A stretch of DNA of 64,000 nt, from contig NZ_JAMXIB010000003.1 in the NCBI RefSeq assembly GCF_024006985.1, positions 238,650 through 302,649 on the forward strand. Reading direction: 5' to 3'. Position 1 is the first letter of the stretch, and each line of letters opens with the position of its first letter. A program made the translations under genes and the position numbers. The stretch is from Robiginitalea marina. Its GTDB lineage: Bacteria > Bacteroidota > Bacteroidia > Flavobacteriales > Flavobacteriaceae. Below the pieces are notes generated by a model. The model did not search any database. It was not told the origin of the DNA and was given only the letters and a program-made list of their open reading frames with translations. This document shows positions 63,868 to 64,000 of this stretch, piece after piece.

Positions 63868-64000
63868 TCAAAGTAATGACAAAGGCCTTTGGGAAACCAA
63901 AGGCTTTTTTTTTGGTGCCTGTGCAGAGCAAAGCTCGCTTCATGGTCCTGAAGTGAACGCCAGTTCTACTTCAGGATCAAAGTAATGACAAAGGCCTTTG
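63814..64000 (+). repeat. Tandem direct repeat, 109-bp period, cut by the window edge
   Basis: The 78 bases at 63814-63891 recur without a difference at 63923-64000, offset 109 bp. The second copy is cut by the end of the window, so the full unit and copy number are unknown. In copy 2 the left arm of hairpin 1 is replaced, so only hairpin 2 is complete there. The unit is not a multiple of three, so it is not one repeated peptide. Confidence 0.85.
63885..63913 (+). terminator. Terminator within the repeat unit
   Basis: GCCTTTGG-GAAA-CCAAAGGC is a perfect 8-bp stem with a stable GNRA-type tetraloop, followed by nine T residues. It should end the tRNA-Asn transcript. Confidence 0.92.

Noticed and set aside
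1..64000. CRISPR array, prophage, insertion sequence or riboswitch
   Set aside because: I looked for regularly spaced repeats, transposase or phage proteins and known riboswitch cores and saw none; the only tandem repeat is the one after tRNA-Asn.
63814..64000. The repeat as a protein-coding tandem array
   Set aside because: The period (109) is not a multiple of three and stop codons interrupt the frames; structure and terminator explain it better.

Overview
The window looks like chromosomal DNA of a GC-rich member of the Flavobacteriaceae (Bacteroidota), perhaps close to Robiginitalea; the genus is an inference from gene content, not a search. Supporting signs are the promoter style (a -7 box TAnnTTTG before many genes, several with a TTG about 20 nt upstream), many TonB-dependent receptors and lipoproteins, Bacteroidota-typical families (DUF3078, DUF6503, DUF1080, GMC oxidoreductase with a gluconate-dehydrogenase subunit 3, FeoB-associated Cys-rich peptide), a CrtY-type lycopene cyclase, and densely packed genes with 1-17 nt overlaps. 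I see no insertion sequence, prophage, CRISPR array or rRNA gene.

Layout. 1-3.7 kb: class I ribonucleotide reductase (nrdB, nrdA) and its terminator. 3.7-14.8 kb: a sugar-catabolic island with a divergent promoter region at 7.4-7.6 kb. It holds a GMC oxidoreductase with its small subunit, three TIM-barrel isomerases/epimerases, an MFS permease, a Gfo/Idh/MocA oxidoreductase and two DUF1080 lipoproteins. Together these suggest oxidative (3-keto) cleavage of glycosides. 15-20.8 kb: housekeeping genes yicC-gmk-nadD, then a large S9 peptidase. 21.3-31.5 kb: a phosphate-related block: a Na/Pi symporter, a PiT transporter, and a Cys-rich lipoprotein with a TonB receptor. Their control regions carry helically phased short repeats or palindromes, which suggests shared Pho-type control.

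31.5-40.4 kb: dgt, a DUF3078 protein, dxs, tadA, a cold-shock protein, a ClC protein that lacks the gating glutamate, and aspS. 40.5-47.2 kb: an operon of a TetR regulator and a tripartite RND efflux pump. 47.3-49.5 kb: polyprenyl diphosphate synthase and lycopene cyclase, convergent. 49.6-54.1 kb: a metal-homeostasis locus with a TonB receptor and thioredoxin-like protein, divergent from a DtxR/MntR-type regulator and a ZIP transporter, with a palindrome between them. 54-58.8 kb: DinB, S9 peptidase and small envelope proteins. 58.8-61.4 kb: feoA-feoB and a Cys-rich peptide. 61.5-63.7 kb: a SCO protein and RseP. The right edge holds tRNA-Asn(GTT) followed by a structured tandem repeat of period 109 bp that runs off the window.

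The observations most worth following are the 3-keto-glycoside island, the tRNA-linked repeat, the phased repeats near phosphate genes, the candidate leaderless promoters, the ClC glutamate-to-leucine change, and the DtxR palindrome that overlaps a promoter.
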